Notes: generated by a model not told the origin, from the sequence alone. A stretch of DNA of 64,000 nucleotides from Pyrenula massariospora (GCA_021030905.1 JAGFMI010000005.1:1426001-1490000), one strand, 5' to 3'; positions 46,830 through 58,512 are shown, counted from the first letter of the stretch. A program made the numbers and translations.

Positions 46830-47309
46830 TCACAACTTCTGCCCCCCTCCCTCCTTTCCCTTCTCCCCACCAGCCCCAATCGCCTTCCCCAACCTCCCAA
46901 AAAACTGCTCACTGTACAGACTATCCACAAACTCCTTCACCTCCACAATACTCCCATGGTCCTCCTCACTCATCCGCAGCATAATCACATACTCGTTCGC
47001 GTACGACCCGATCGTTGTCTCGGCTTTGCTCCTGCAGTGAATCGCAACTTTATTCCGCTTCGCATCCTCGAAGACGTCCGTGATCTCGACGCGGAAGTCG
47101 CGGAAGTGTGGGAGGAAAGTGGTGAAGTATTCAGCCCACTGGTCGTTGGAGAGCTGGGGTCGGCCGAGGCTGAGCGGGTGCACGCGGTGGGTGCAGGAGG
47201 GGTGCCGCGGGGCGAGGATGGCGGGGAGGGACCATTGGTTGTAGCTGTCGATGAAGGCGAGGGCGGTGGAGAGGAGGCGGGATGGTGGGGTTGGCGGGGT
47301 GGAGGACAT
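46830..47309 (-). CDS. SnoaL/NTF2-like domain protein
   Basis: A single exon of 159 residues. The pattern fits the small NTF2/SnoaL alpha-beta barrel seen in fungal hypothetical proteins: helix AFIDSYNQWSLPAILAPRH, then CTHRVHP, WAEYFTTFLPHFRDFRVEI, NKVAIHCRSKAET and NEYVIMLRMSEEDHG ... VKEFVDS. Members are small enzymes, binding proteins or orphan domains, so no reaction can be assigned. The C-terminus is Gly/Lys-rich. C-rich to G-rich switch at about 47040 on the + strand. Confidence 0.75.
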   Translation of the reverse strand: MSSTPPTPPSRLLSTALAFIDSYNQWSLPAILAPRHPSCTHRVHPLSLGRPQLSNDQWAEYFTTFLPHFRDFRVEITDVFEDAKRNKVAIHCRSKAETTIGSYANEYVIMLRMSEEDHGSIVEVKEFVDSLYSEQFFGRLGKAIGAGGEKGKEGGGQKL

Positions 47310-49149
47310 AGCTTTGCGTGAAGGACTGGACTGCTTGGTGTGGAGGGAGGTCTTTGGTGAGGGCTGAGGGTCAGGCTGTCGTCTAGCAGACCAGCGGCAA
47401 GGGAGGTTCTTAAAATTAAAATGCTCGTCTAAGCGTGATGCTGGGTAGTGTCATCCTAGAGCGGCTTGCCTGAGTACTGGATCGGGTAGGTGGGGCATTG
47501 TTGCACAACGAAATGGGATCGGAAGTGGAGCACCGGTTGAAATGGAGAGATCCCAGATAATTACGCCGGTGGCTTGGTCATTCCAGGTCTATTCCTAGTG
47601 CGTTCTAGGTTAGGTTGAGCGGATTTGGATGTCTTACTACATCGCTGGAACTCCGGCCATTTAAATCATGCAACCTCGCCGTGCCTACTGCATAATTTCT
47701 GTTGAAAACCCACTCCGCCCTTCCGACGCTTGTAGGCATAGTGGCCCTTGTATTCTGTAGTATTCATCTTTTAACACTTTTTCACTGCCGTTAAGACGAT
47801 GCAGCGGCAGTGATTTAAAGTAATGACGTTAGAGGGATACTAATACGAAAGATTGTAGGGAGTACCTTCATTCCGTTCTGAAGATCCCGCGGACAGCTAT
47901 GCTTTCGCCCCCAGTAGGGTACCTGGGCAATCATATATAAGATTCATCTATTCTTCATTCCAGTTGCGGTTCTTGTACCGAATGAATACTATTTCAATCC
48001 AGATAAAGGCTGTACAGCCCAATATGACCATCTTTTTGCTCTAAAGCACATAGCTGAACGGACAATGGCCATTAATAACAATAATCATCTAATTTATATC
48101 TAGAGTTCTCTAGAAAGTCTGAATATAATTCGCTTTTCAGATTAAGAAAGTTTTTACCCAAATCATAATTCAACCCTGGAGTTAGCCGGATTTGTGGTGG
48201 CTGGATGGGTATAGGGTGGGACTGTGCACGATGCATGAAACTATCTTAGGCAGAGGCAAGTCTGTAATTAAAGTTAGTTCTCTCGGCCTCTTTGAAGAGA
48301 AGTCGGCACCAGTGACTATGAAGTCCTTGGAAGAAGTCACGGTTAACATGACGAGAACATAATCAGGAACCGCCCCAAGCCTCTCCTGGGCCAGCCGCAA
48401 AATTTCGTTGACGGAAAATGTCATCATTCATCGGCGATAATGGATGCTCCACAAAGCGGGTATGCACGGAAAGGGAGATTGTTCTGAGATTATTCCACAT
48501 TCTTACAGGTAGTTAAAGCCATGCACTAATTGACTGGCTCTGAAGGGTAGATGAACTGGACAAGTTGTTCTCAAGAACTAGAAGACTTTATGCGAGACAA
48601 AGTGTGAAGACTTATTGCCAAGGTGCTTTAGCTGCCAGGGGAAAAGTCATGGTACCCTATGGTGAGTGCTAAGATTTCTGTCACCCAGCCTCGCGCTTCA
48701 TTGGTGCAGATCCTTCACTCGGGCCTTATCTTCATTGCGGCGCAGCCTATGCGGCACATGCAAGACCCCACCAACCCCTACCGCACAGACGAGATTGCAG
48801 GTCACCAGTCATCGACATTATCATGAGTTGTTATGTACCGCTAGGTTCTTGTGTTGCCTTGGGATGGCCCAGTCTGTTGAGGCGCGAACCATGGGAGCTG
48901 TCGTATTGTAGTTGGGAATAACGACAATGGAGCTTTGGGTGTCAGTCTTGTTTCTTCGGCATTGAGGGACACTCTTCGGAAGAGCATGGCATTGGGAGGC
49001 GGCGAGAGTAGTAGGGGTTGCAGGGACGCCACCTGGATCTCCTTAAGCCCTCGCTTGATAGAATCGCGCTTGTTCCCTTCTCTCTATACTTCGCAAGGTC
49101 GCTACCTTTGTGTACCTACGCGCCTCTAGTTTTGCCTAAAGATACACGC
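47310..49149. other. 1.8 kb intergenic
   Basis: Divergent spacer between the SnoaL-like gene (-) and the stalked membrane protein (+). No gene or RNA recognised. The stretch 47940-48180 is A/T-rich. Confidence 0.45.
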
Positions 49150-50077
49150 ATGGCGGTGCCTTCGGCGACATTGTTATTTGATATAAGCATTTTTTTAGTC
49201 TTCATCGGTATTCTTGTGACGGCGGACGAATTTATCGTCCCGTCCAACGCAGTTGCTGATCTAGAGCTCCGCCTTGAACTCGATCAAACCATCCAGGTCA
49301 GCTGGACGACATCTCTAAAGACTCTTACTTTGCTTGTCAGCCATTGGGGCGGAGACACGGTTGGAGCTTTACTCAGTAAGTTCTCCCCTTCCTCCAAATA
49401 CTACGTCTTGTACCATATTTCTAATGCTCATCACAGCAGAAGAAGAGAACACAGGCACTTACACATGGAGAATAGGCAACAATGACAATATCGATGAGGA
49501 CAAAATCAAAGAGAGTGCCAACTTCGTTCTCTTGATCAGAGATCCTTCTGGCCAAATCACAGATGGAAATGGTTTTGTGGGTGGCCAGCTTTCGAGCCGG
49601 GGCTTTGTTATACGATCAAACATCACCTCAACCACGACTTCTTCTACCTCAACTACCTCCCCAACATCTGCTACCTCTACGGCCAGCAATACAACCTCTT
49701 CCACACCCGTAACAACTCCTTCAGAAACGGCACTAGCGTCCACAGGTCTCAGCTCCGGCGCCAAAGGCGGGATCGGCGCTGGAGCCACTATTGCCAGCCT
49801 GATCCTCATCGTCGCTGGGATCTGGCTGGGCAGGCGATGGGCGCACCGATCCGCAAGGATGCCTCCAGGAACGAACACAGCCTCCCCTCCTCCTCTGGTT
49901 CATGGGCCATATGAAGCCGACAGCCGCGAACAACCTCCCACTAAAGCCGATCTTAACGATGAAGATCCACAGAAGGAACAATACAGCGAATTACTGAGTG
50001 AACTTCCATCGGATCCGACTGGGAAGACGATACTTAGTGAGCCTGTATATGAGATGGGTGCTGATCGAGAGAATTAG
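49150..50077 (+). CDS. Single-pass membrane protein with Ser/Thr-rich stalk (Mid2/SKG6-like layout)
   Basis: Exons 49150-49375 and 49437-50077 (61 bp intron) give 288 residues. The order is: signal peptide (MAVPSATLLFDISIFLVFIG); an extracellular domain of about 130 residues with TYTWRIGNN and ANFVLLIRD, probably beta-sandwich; a Ser/Thr-rich stalk (residues about 160-195); a transmembrane helix GIGAGATIASLILIVAGIWL followed by GRRWAHRSAR; and an acidic cytosolic tail. This layout is that of fungal cell-wall sensors and related surface glycoproteins. No ligand or pathway can be assigned. Confidence 0.8.
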
Positions 50078-50269
50078 GGACCTGCACGTGGCTGTTTTGG
50101 AGCTTGATGTTGAGTCGATGAATACAATGGCACGTTAGAGAAAACCAGAAATGAGATATGTCAGGCAGCGCTAATAAGTTTCGGTACGCAAGAGAGCGGG
50201 CTCGTGATTCACGCTTCGGCTGTGATCGTGCTTTGGACAGTGATCGTGGAGAATCTTAAATGATAAAAG

Positions 50270-51556
50270 TCAATCTATTCTTTCGGTCCTCTCCTGTTGG
50301 AACGCGTCCGATAATCGTCCACCGTGCTCGTCCAGTCTGCACTCAGATGTTCCCCACTTCTTCTTGTACATCTCTCTCCCGAACCCGGCGACATCCCACC
50401 ACATCTTCTGGAACCCATCAGGATCGTATGTCCAAGGCTCGCCCCTGCCACCTGTACGAGTTCCTTGCCACTTGTTTCGCGAAGACTCTGGCTTCTCCTC
50501 CTGGAGTCGTTGCAGTTCTGCTAAGAGAGCCTTATAACGGGGAGAGTTCAGGTCTGTAACCACGTTATGGCCGCCCTGGTCCGGAAAAAACTTGGTCTCT
50601 GGATCTTTGATAACATCTTGGACGTCGAACAGGTGCCCAGCCCGGACATCGTCTTTTGTAAAGCCGTTAAGTGCAAGACGAGAGTATGCGTCACAATCGC
50701 TGCCATAATAAGGAATGAAGGTGTCCCATTGCCCAATTTGGCGCCACGGAGCAACGTTGACCAAGGTAAGCCAATCGTAAGTGAAATACTTGAGCGCCCA
50801 ACGTTCAGAAGCAGAAGCATGAGTGGCATCGAGACTGCTGATTCCTAGATCCTTCAAGATGTCTAGCACGCGCTGGTAGAAGGACTTGTATGGCTGAGCT
50901 TCCTCGTAACTAAGAACGGCAACATCCATGTGGCTCCAGAAGAAGTAGCGCCAGTTGTAGGCAATACTAACACGTAAGAAATAGTTCTGCAGCTGCGAGA
51001 AGCTCAGCAGTGTCGGTGTCTGGAGAATGCAAACTCCATAGCGATTGCGCAGAGTTGGGTAATCCAAAAAGAATGGATTGTCGCGTGAGAGGAGACCACG
51101 ACTGTTGGCATCCATGGTGCCACTGTTGTCGACGATAATTATGTCCTCTCTAGGCCAGCCAGCTGCAATGTAACTAAGGACAGTCTGTTGTAACATGGCA
51201 TTGTTCCGAGTGAAGGCGACGAAGAGCGGCGTTCTTGGTCGCTTTCCTATCGGGGGAGCCTGATTATAGCTCAAGGGTGTAGGTCTAAAGGCTGATAAGT
51301 CCTGGGACGGAGGAAACCAAAATTTAGTCGAGTCTTCATGGTCTCCAAGAAGATATGCCGTTGTCGACAAGGCTTGTAAAGGCGAAGTTGATGGCGTGAC
51401 CTTGGAAACTTGTGTTCCTTCTGGTCGCGTGCGTTGAGCGGTGGGCCAGAAGTAGACTGCCAGAAGACCAAAGACGACCAACACTGCAATGATCGCAAGC
51501 TTTGAAAGTTTCAGACCTTTCGCTTGTCGAAAGGTAGAACGGTTTCCTTGAACCAT
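50270..51556 (-). CDS. Type II membrane glycosyltransferase-like protein
   Basis: A single exon, 428 residues. A short cytosolic N-terminus precedes the signal-anchor LAIIAVLVVFGLLAVYFW, typical of Golgi enzymes, then a Ser/Thr/Pro stem. The lumenal domain looks like a GT-A fold: FVAFTRNNAMLQQTVLSYIA (sugar-nucleotide start), EDIIIVDNSG, a WSHMDVAVLS segment at the DxD position, and WDTFIPYYGSDCDAY. It probably adds sugars to proteins or lipids in the Golgi; donor and acceptor are unknown. It could be an inactive relative, since the DxD reads MDV. Stops lie close to the stop of the stalked membrane protein (convergent). Confidence 0.72.
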   Translation of the reverse strand: MVQGNRSTFRQAKGLKLSKLAIIAVLVVFGLLAVYFWPTAQRTRPEGTQVSKVTPSTSPLQALSTTAYLLGDHEDSTKFWFPPSQDLSAFRPTPLSYNQAPPIGKRPRTPLFVAFTRNNAMLQQTVLSYIAAGWPREDIIIVDNSGTMDANSRGLLSRDNPFFLDYPTLRNRYGVCILQTPTLLSFSQLQNYFLRVSIAYNWRYFFWSHMDVAVLSYEEAQPYKSFYQRVLDILKDLGISSLDATHASASERWALKYFTYDWLTLVNVAPWRQIGQWDTFIPYYGSDCDAYSRLALNGFTKDDVRAGHLFDVQDVIKDPETKFFPDQGGHNVVTDLNSPRYKALLAELQRLQEEKPESSRNKWQGTRTGGRGEPWTYDPDGFQKMWWDVAGFGREMYKKKWGTSECRLDEHGGRLSDAFQQERTERID

Positions 51557-52425
51557 TTCTTATCATCCAGAAAAGGTCAAACACGATAGTTTGAAAACAT
51601 GATGTCAAGGTTTGCACGGAGTATTTATGCCAACTCTATAGCCTCGACAGCCCCTGTTGACGGCCAAACGAAGCCGTGTCAGGAAAAAAACACTGCCGAA
51701 GTCGGACAATCATCAGCAAATGGAGTTGCGCGTTGGGAAAGTGGGTTCTCCAGGCTTGGCATATAGTACGCCGCTATCATGCAGACGCGTTACAGGTCAG
51801 GCTGTGCCGCAGCGGGAAATCCTTGAAAGGGTCCATCCTTCAGCATACAAGATTTCCTCACTTTAGCCAGGGAAGATCTCAATAGCATTTAAGCACAACA
51901 CTCGCCGTCAAGCAAATCGACGCTGTCCTGCTGACCGGTCATCGCGTGTCCAGGCAGCTCTTTTGCATGGCAAAGTCTTCTCACGTCTCGATTTTGGACG
52001 GAAAGGGCTCTATCACTTCGGACGACTGTGAGGGGTAGTTCGAGACACGAAGCGATGATTAGACCACCTTGCTATCATCAATATGTCTGACAGGCTCTTA
52101 AAAATCTCTGCGCTCCGTTATGCTCCCGTCCTTTGATAAATAGTATTTAAACGGCCCTCAATATAAGCCTAAACGTACCGTGCATCTGCGGTCCTGGGCG
52201 CAAAAGGGTTTCTCGAGAGAGCGAATCCTTCTGAGCTCGCGCCTAGGGACAACGACCGAGTTTCACACGATTCTAATCGCTGCCAGTATCGTCCTCCACA
52301 TATGACTTCTTTTGTACCTTCCTGAAAATTGACTCTCGTATTGCATTACCCACTCGTCGTGATATTTCTCTTGACAAAGCTTCTTCTCGTTCCTCTGTTT
52401 GCGATTGAAATGTTAGTATGTCATT
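51557..52425. other. 0.9 kb intergenic
   Basis: Upstream of the glycosyltransferase-like gene and downstream of the Fungal_N gene, both on the minus strand. No gene supported. Confidence 0.45.
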
Positions 52426-54294
52426 CTATGAACGCAGAACATCATATCTAATACCTCTGATTGCTTTTGTTCTCTCAATAAATTTCTGAATTTCTTGTCT
52501 TGTGATAGCCCGAAGTACAATCACAGCGTCCTCGGTCTCTTCGAACCTCTCATTGGCCTCTTCGAGGGCCTCGCAATCCACTTGGTCGCGAGAGATCTTG
52601 GTCCAGCGAGTGCCCGGCGGGATCCCTTCTGCTGACAAGTCTTTCAATGGAGCGACTCCTTCTCGTACGAAATCTGTTGGCTCTGGGAAGCAAATTGTCG
52701 GTTTCCGTAAGGTACTTTTTGGCCAGATACACCAATCTTGGTTGACTCCCCGATCTAGGGGTGCACGGGCCTTACCTGGCCATCGATCGTCATGTTGCCG
52801 TCGAATATGGCGCCAGAGGGATTGTTCGGACCGAAGTTCAGTGCTACAATTAGTCCAAGGACATGGAGTCCATATCTCTTCAACAAAGCCAAATGAGGCT
52901 CTCTTATCGCTCTTGGGTTTTGGCGGAAAGTGATCGGGTCTGAAACCCGCCACCGTCGGACCTCTTTCCATAAAACCGGGATTCGCAGATACCGCGCCTG
53001 GGCTCGTGTTCTCGCTAGCGGACAGTCCAGAGGATCGGGTCGGTTGTCGACTGTCGGAGCTTTTATCTGTGTTCTGAGAGTCATGATTCAGGTTATCGGG
53101 CCGTTTCCGAAACTCACATTGGTCTCTGAGCTGGTCGGAGGTGTCCTCAAAATTAGTAGGATAGCCGAATTTTGTACGTTCATATCCATATGGATGGTAT
53201 GAATCTGCTGGAAGGTAGAGGTGGGTAGACTCGCTTGCTGTAAGATCTGGACGTGGTACATTATTTAGTATATTTGTCGGTGAAGGTGATCCAGTGGCTG
53301 GCCGATTTTTGGTCGAGACGTTTATTTCTGGATTCGTTGCTCTTAATCCTTCTGCACGTCTAAATTGGCCTTGCCCATGCACAACTGGCTCTGCGACTGT
53401 CTCATCAATCGTACTTGATTGATCTTGAGAAGATGCGGCGGGCTGGCCATTCTTTCGCTCAGGCTCCAAGGTTGTCCACTGCTGCAGTAGACCGTGCAGA
53501 ATACTAGCAGAGTCTTGAAGGACTAATGCCTGCCTTTCTAAAGGATCTTCAACAGATTCGAAAGAGTGCTCAAACTTATGAATGACTGCGTTAGGTTGGG
53601 ATACAAGATCAGAGCATTTGTGAGGATTTGAGCGATGTGCTGAACCAGAGGTTAATAGCGAAACGTCTGGCTCATCTGACTGCTGCAGGTCATGTAGCTT
53701 ATCACTTGCGTTCAAGTGGTCTACTATAGCGTTTTGTGCCTTCATAGACTGAAGTTGCACATTAGCATGCTCACGATGTAGCGAGTCGTTTGTACGTGTG
53801 CGCCGTTTTGCTCTGCACCTCTACATTAGCTTCAACTTCGAGAAGACTACCAAGAAAACACACCGATATGACCTAATTCGCTTGCCGGTGAACAGAACTG
53901 TCACGAGTAAGTGTACGGTACTTTTCAAGTAGTCAAGCTCGGCAACAAGTAGTTCGACTTTGGACTTTTTGAAATTCCACGTGATCTTCTGAAGAAAAGT
54001 CAAGTCCCTTCTGCCCATGTTTGGAAGCAAATTCTTGATCTTTTCAAATAATTCAGTAGACTGTCCACTGAGCTCTTCCACAAGCTTCCATGCCTTGTCG
54101 GACAGGATTGGCTCCTCATCATTGATGCGGTCGCAGAGAAGTTCCAGCACACTTGCATAGAGCGTAACGTGCCGGGCGATGTAGTCTGTGTGCTCTTTGG
54201 CACCTGAAGTCGTCGAGCCAAACTCATACAAACTTCTTGTAAGCTCGATGCCAAACGCTGCTATACTGATGATGGAGGCCGCAATCTCGGCCAT
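52426..54294 (-). CDS. Fungal_N-type helical domain protein with C-terminal C2H2 finger
   Basis: Two exons: 54294 to about 53864/53873 and 53818-52426, about 600 residues. The N-terminus MAEIAASIISIAAFGIELTR and the helices after it (YIARHVTLYASVLELLCDRI; VAELDYLKSTVHLLVTVLF) match the Fungal_N domain that begins many fungal NLR-like STAND proteins. No NACHT or NB-ARC follows. A 300-residue disordered linker leads to one C2H2 finger (CPWTNCSTELRSEQSLWRHI, His pair R/QH) and a helical tail. The exon 1 donor has two possible GT sites nine bases apart, both in phase. It is probably regulatory; such N-domains can act in signalling or recognition without an NLR core. Confidence 0.8.
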
Positions 54295-55720
54295 CGTCAG
54301 CTACCCTCGCGAGCATGCTCGCGACCAAGGTCACTCCTAACGCCATGTACTGTACTGGCTAGCAAGGCCGAGCCATGAGGGAAGAAGCATGGGGTAAGTC
54401 GCAGGTGCTTTTACAACATTGCGCCATAATGTATCGTGATATCATAATGGAGCACGCAAGCCGAATTTAACGGAGTCCTGGATAGCTTTCAACTTAGGGT
54501 TGATAATGATAGAGTAAAGGTAAATCGAAAACCGGCAACAGCCTTGTAGATGAGAGAGCGCTACTATGCTTTGCAGTGCCACATTTGCCCCGCCTTAGTG
54601 GCGGTAGAGCTGTGAGGCGGAATTGGAGGCAGCCTAAACCAACGCGGCGGCGGCTTGGTTCCCTAGAATGCACAATTAGGCCCGCCCAGGCGCCCTGACA
54701 GGAAGCCACAAGAGTAGGGTACTCAATCAATCAGTCAGTCAGCCAATCGAGCCTCAGTGACGCCGACTAAGCGGAACGTTCTTAATTTGAACTCCTTGCC
54801 TCCTTTATTGCTCTACTTTTCATCTTGTCACCGTTTTAAACAAAGTTAGCGGGCTTCCTAATTGGATAGGTCTATGCCGTCGGATTCACTTGCAAGAGGT
54901 CTATCTACGGCGAACTTCAATCTCCTCCACGAAGTTGGCAGCCGGAGCATCTCCCGTCCTCATTTCTCCAGCAGCCCGAGGTGCCACTTTGCACTGCCAC
55001 ATTTAGTGGGGCAAGCGAGCAAGCTCTGCTGTAACCGCCCGCAGTCTTTCTCACCATCGACTACTTGCCTATCGGTCCTTTAGATCAGATCAGATCGAAT
55101 TCGCGTTAGCTGACACGCTTCGAGAGCTCGACGTCGCGCCACCTCGACCCTTTGATGTTCTGCAAAACCATCGCAGGCTAACTAGATCGCATCCTCACCG
55201 ACGGCCGAAGATCGTTGAGCGACCAAAGGCTAAGTAATCTCAACGAAACCCAAGGACAGCGGCCATGCTTACTGACCGGATCGAAAGAATCAGGGTTTGA
55301 CCTCTCCCTTTAATATTACTATGAACATATTTGATATCCAAAATTCACATCGAACCTCAATTATTACAATGTACATGATCTCCGCAAGATCTCAATGAAC
55401 CACGTAGAGCGTCTGTATCGGCTGAGGATAATCCCGACAAATCCCCATGTGCGCTACAACAGCTGCTGAGAAACGTTCACTACACTTGGAAACTCCTCTC
55501 AAATACTAACGCCCGTATCCTAACATATACGCACCGATTTCTCGTCTGTCCGCTTTGTGGTCAAGTAGCCATAGCCATAAACTACTCTCTCTTCACCTGC
55601 AATCCAATTGTCCACCACGAAACCCCAGGTCGAAGCTGAAATGACTAGGGCCAAGTTTCTCCGACAGATTCCGGCCTAAGAATTTCTGCATCGCCAAGTT
55701 CTTCTCCCCTCTCGCACGAA
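54295..55720. other. 1.4 kb divergent intergenic region
   Basis: It separates the Fungal_N gene (-) from the second HET gene (+). Short CAATCAATCAGTCAGTCAG and GATCAGATCAGATC runs lie near 54723 and 55083. No gene supported. Confidence 0.45.
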
Positions 55721-57823
55721 ATGAGCTTCTCTGAGCTGTACAGCTCTGACAATGCGGATCAGCACAATGCCTTCGATCAACTCTGTAATCTGTGCACATC
55801 CTTGTTCGGCGAAAATGTCACGTGGGAAGAGGGCTATTACCGGCCTCACCACGACATATTAAATCTGAGAAGATCGGCTGCGTACGCGTGCCACTTGTGC
55901 AACCTAATTCTGAGCCAAATATCTCATAAAAATGTCAGCTGCCTACAGCAAGACATTGAGGACCAATCTGTTCATCCATCCCAACAGATCGGCATCAACA
56001 TAGGATTTGGCATGAATCTTGTTGGAACAAAACTACTTAGGCTCCAAGTAGCTGCACAAGGAGGTTCCAAGCTTGAACAAATGGCTGGACCTTTTGGGTC
56101 AGACAAATCGCGGGTTGTTATCGTCCAACTACCTATTCGGTTCGAGGACGAAGACTATACCAACAGATCACGCTCGAACGCTGGTTTCAGTTGTTCGGGA
56201 TCCACTATCGCACAAATTGCAAAATGGATGGGCCAGTGCATAACACTGCACAGCAAATGTTTCGATGTTCAGACTGTGGCTGCTACTAGGGATGTTCTGC
56301 CCAAGAGGCTCCTTGACCTATCAGCGGTAGAAGAGAAAGGCCTCTTGAGACTGCTAACGACCGATAATATGCCACAAGATACAATCTATATCACTTTAAG
56401 CCACTGCTGGGGAGGACGGTGTCACAGAATACTAACAGTGGACAGTCTGGAAGAATTTACAAATGGTCTTTGGGTTGCGGCTCTTCCGAAAACCTTCCGA
56501 GATGCTGTTCTGGTCACCAGAAAGCTCGGTGTGCAGTATTTATGGATTGATGCTTTATGCATTGTCCAGAATTCAGACGATGATGCTGAATGGCGGCGAG
56601 AGGCGTCAATCATGGGCGATATCTACGCCAATTCATACATGACTCTAGCAGCAACTACATCTTCCAACTCTAAAGGCGGATTAATACATCGAAGGAGCCC
56701 TCTGTCTGTATGGCCTTGTAGAGTTCATGCTACATGGAGATGTTTCAGGTCCGGGAAGCTTGTCATCAGTGTCGGCAAATGGGCGCGCGAAAGTGACATG
56801 AAGCCTCTCGAGGATCGAGCTTGGGCATTTCAAGAGTGGCTGCTTTCGAAGAGGTTGGTCCATTTCGCACATGATCAAGTTCGCTGGGAATGCTATTGTT
56901 TAGCAGCGTCCGAGGTGTATCCTGACGGACTTGATGAAGAGGATTTAGAAGATCAAGGCACACCAACTAAGAGCATTGTCGCGTACCTATCGGACCAAGA
57001 CTCGGCGATTGATGCGCTCTGGGAAAGAATCAGAGCGGAGTACTCGGAAAAGCACTTGACTAAGGCTACGGACAGATTGGCTGCATTCTCTGGGATCGCC
57101 AGGATGGTTCTCAAGGTGCTCAAATCATCGCCGGAGGACTATCTTGTTGGCCTCTGGAAGCCCAACCTACTGGACGAGCTTCTCTGGGAGAGGTATTTGG
57201 ACGACCATTATCCCAACGAAAGTGCCGCATATCTTGCTCCAAGTTGGTCCTGGGTTTCTCTCAATGGACCCTTCTGGAGATCTTCCCTTTCCACTATTCA
57301 GTCTGAAAGAAGTATATTGCATGTCAGCGTGATTGAACACGAAGTCGTACCTATAGATGACATATTTGGTCCCGTCCGCAACGGTCGTCTCGTAATGCAG
57401 TGCATACTATGCTCTGTTACCTTAGCGCTGAGAGAGGACACAAATCAGGACCAAGCTTCTTATAAATACAATTGGAAGATGTCAAGCATCAATAGCATTT
57501 CTGTCAATCACAGATCCTGGGTCAGTCTAGACCATCATTCGACTGCCCAGCAAACTATTTCATGCCCGATCTCCTTCTATTTTATGGCAATACGCACCAA
57601 TTTAGACAGCGAGAAGCGGCGAGGCTCAGAAGTTGTCGGGCTACTGTTGACACCAACCGGAACGTCTCGAGGTCAGTATCATCGAAAAGGCTTACTTACC
57701 GTCTTTGCGAACGATGGGGATATAGATGTTATATCCTCGACGCTGGAAGCGCGGGATCAATCTAAGAAAGAGTGGTACCTTGACAGTCAGGGTAGTAATA
57801 CTTGTGCCATCGAGATTGTTTAG
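55721..57823 (+). CDS. HET-domain protein with N-terminal Cys-pair region
   Basis: A single exon, 700 residues, intact. The N-terminal 120 residues carry two Cys pairs (LCNLCTSLF and ACHLCNLI), the conserved head of a large HET subfamily. The HET domain covers about residues 220-370: ITLSHCWGG, LGVQYLWIDALCIVQ and EWRREASIMGDIYANSYMTLAA. The block RAWAFQEWLLSKRLVHF follows at about 365, then a C-terminal region with APSWSWVSLNG. The family links to vegetative incompatibility and programmed cell death in filamentous ascomycetes. It belongs to a different subfamily from the HET protein at 40010, so they are not recent duplicates. Confidence 0.92.
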   Translation: MSFSELYSSDNADQHNAFDQLCNLCTSLFGENVTWEEGYYRPHHDILNLRRSAAYACHLCNLILSQISHKNVSCLQQDIEDQSVHPSQQIGINIGFGMNLVGTKLLRLQVAAQGGSKLEQMAGPFGSDKSRVVIVQLPIRFEDEDYTNRSRSNAGFSCSGSTIAQIAKWMGQCITLHSKCFDVQTVAATRDVLPKRLLDLSAVEEKGLLRLLTTDNMPQDTIYITLSHCWGGRCHRILTVDSLEEFTNGLWVAALPKTFRDAVLVTRKLGVQYLWIDALCIVQNSDDDAEWRREASIMGDIYANSYMTLAATTSSNSKGGLIHRRSPLSVWPCRVHATWRCFRSGKLVISVGKWARESDMKPLEDRAWAFQEWLLSKRLVHFAHDQVRWECYCLAASEVYPDGLDEEDLEDQGTPTKSIVAYLSDQDSAIDALWERIRAEYSEKHLTKATDRLAAFSGIARMVLKVLKSSPEDYLVGLWKPNLLDELLWERYLDDHYPNESAAYLAPSWSWVSLNGPFWRSSLSTIQSERSILHVSVIEHEVVPIDDIFGPVRNGRLVMQCILCSVTLALREDTNQDQASYKYNWKMSSINSISVNHRSWVSLDHHSTAQQTISCPISFYFMAIRTNLDSEKRRGSEVVGLLLTPTGTSRGQYHRKGLLTVFANDGDIDVISSTLEARDQSKKEWYLDSQGSNTCAIEIV

Positions 57824-58512
57824 TACCATAGACTGAACGATAGACCAGAGCCAAACCTCCCCTCCCCTATCATAGACCACGGGCCATTCTCTTTAAGGCT
57901 TATGTAGGATTAAAATCGGCAGACTTAACAGGAATTAATGAGCATTGCGCAAAGGCCAGCTTTTGGTTGTGCTCCTGTTACTTTAGATGCTGAGTCCACA
58001 GTCTAAGAAATAAACTGCATAATCCTATTTTTATGATTAAGATAATTGTATAATGTACTTAACAAGCAAATAATGGTAACAAGCTAGCGACGCGATTTCA
58101 ATCTCTATACTATACTGTCAAGCGATATGCTCATTGTCGTCTATACAATAGAATAAAAGCGCGCTAAACCTAAACGAGCATTGTTTTCGAGCTCGCGAGC
58201 AAAATTCGTCTGCTCGCCAAAATAGATAGAAGAACAAGGAATAATATACAACCCCTCGCGTTTACCACCTCTGTTTGACATATACTTACTCTTAACTCAA
58301 TTCCCACAGTATAGCACAAGGAACTATTCTCATTAGGGCCACGGACGATGCTGCACAGAGAGTCGGGCTATTGGAACAGCAATTGTATGATATTGACATT
58401 GGTATATAATAACTCTGGGCTTTTAATTAATCGTAGAACTATTCAAAAAGAAAGAAAAAAGTACGGCAGGTGAGAATGCCGGTTGCTTCTCTCGCGTCAT
58501 CCTTGTCATCTT
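57824..58512. other. 0.7 kb intergenic, somewhat A/T-rich
   Basis: Convergent spacer between the HET gene and the membrane protein gene. The stretch 58000-58320 is A/T-rich but not RIP-like (CpA steps remain). No gene seen. Confidence 0.45.

Noticed and set aside
54720-55095. CAGT and GATCA short tandem runs before the second HET gene
   Set aside because: Two to four copies only; nothing beyond simple-sequence noise.
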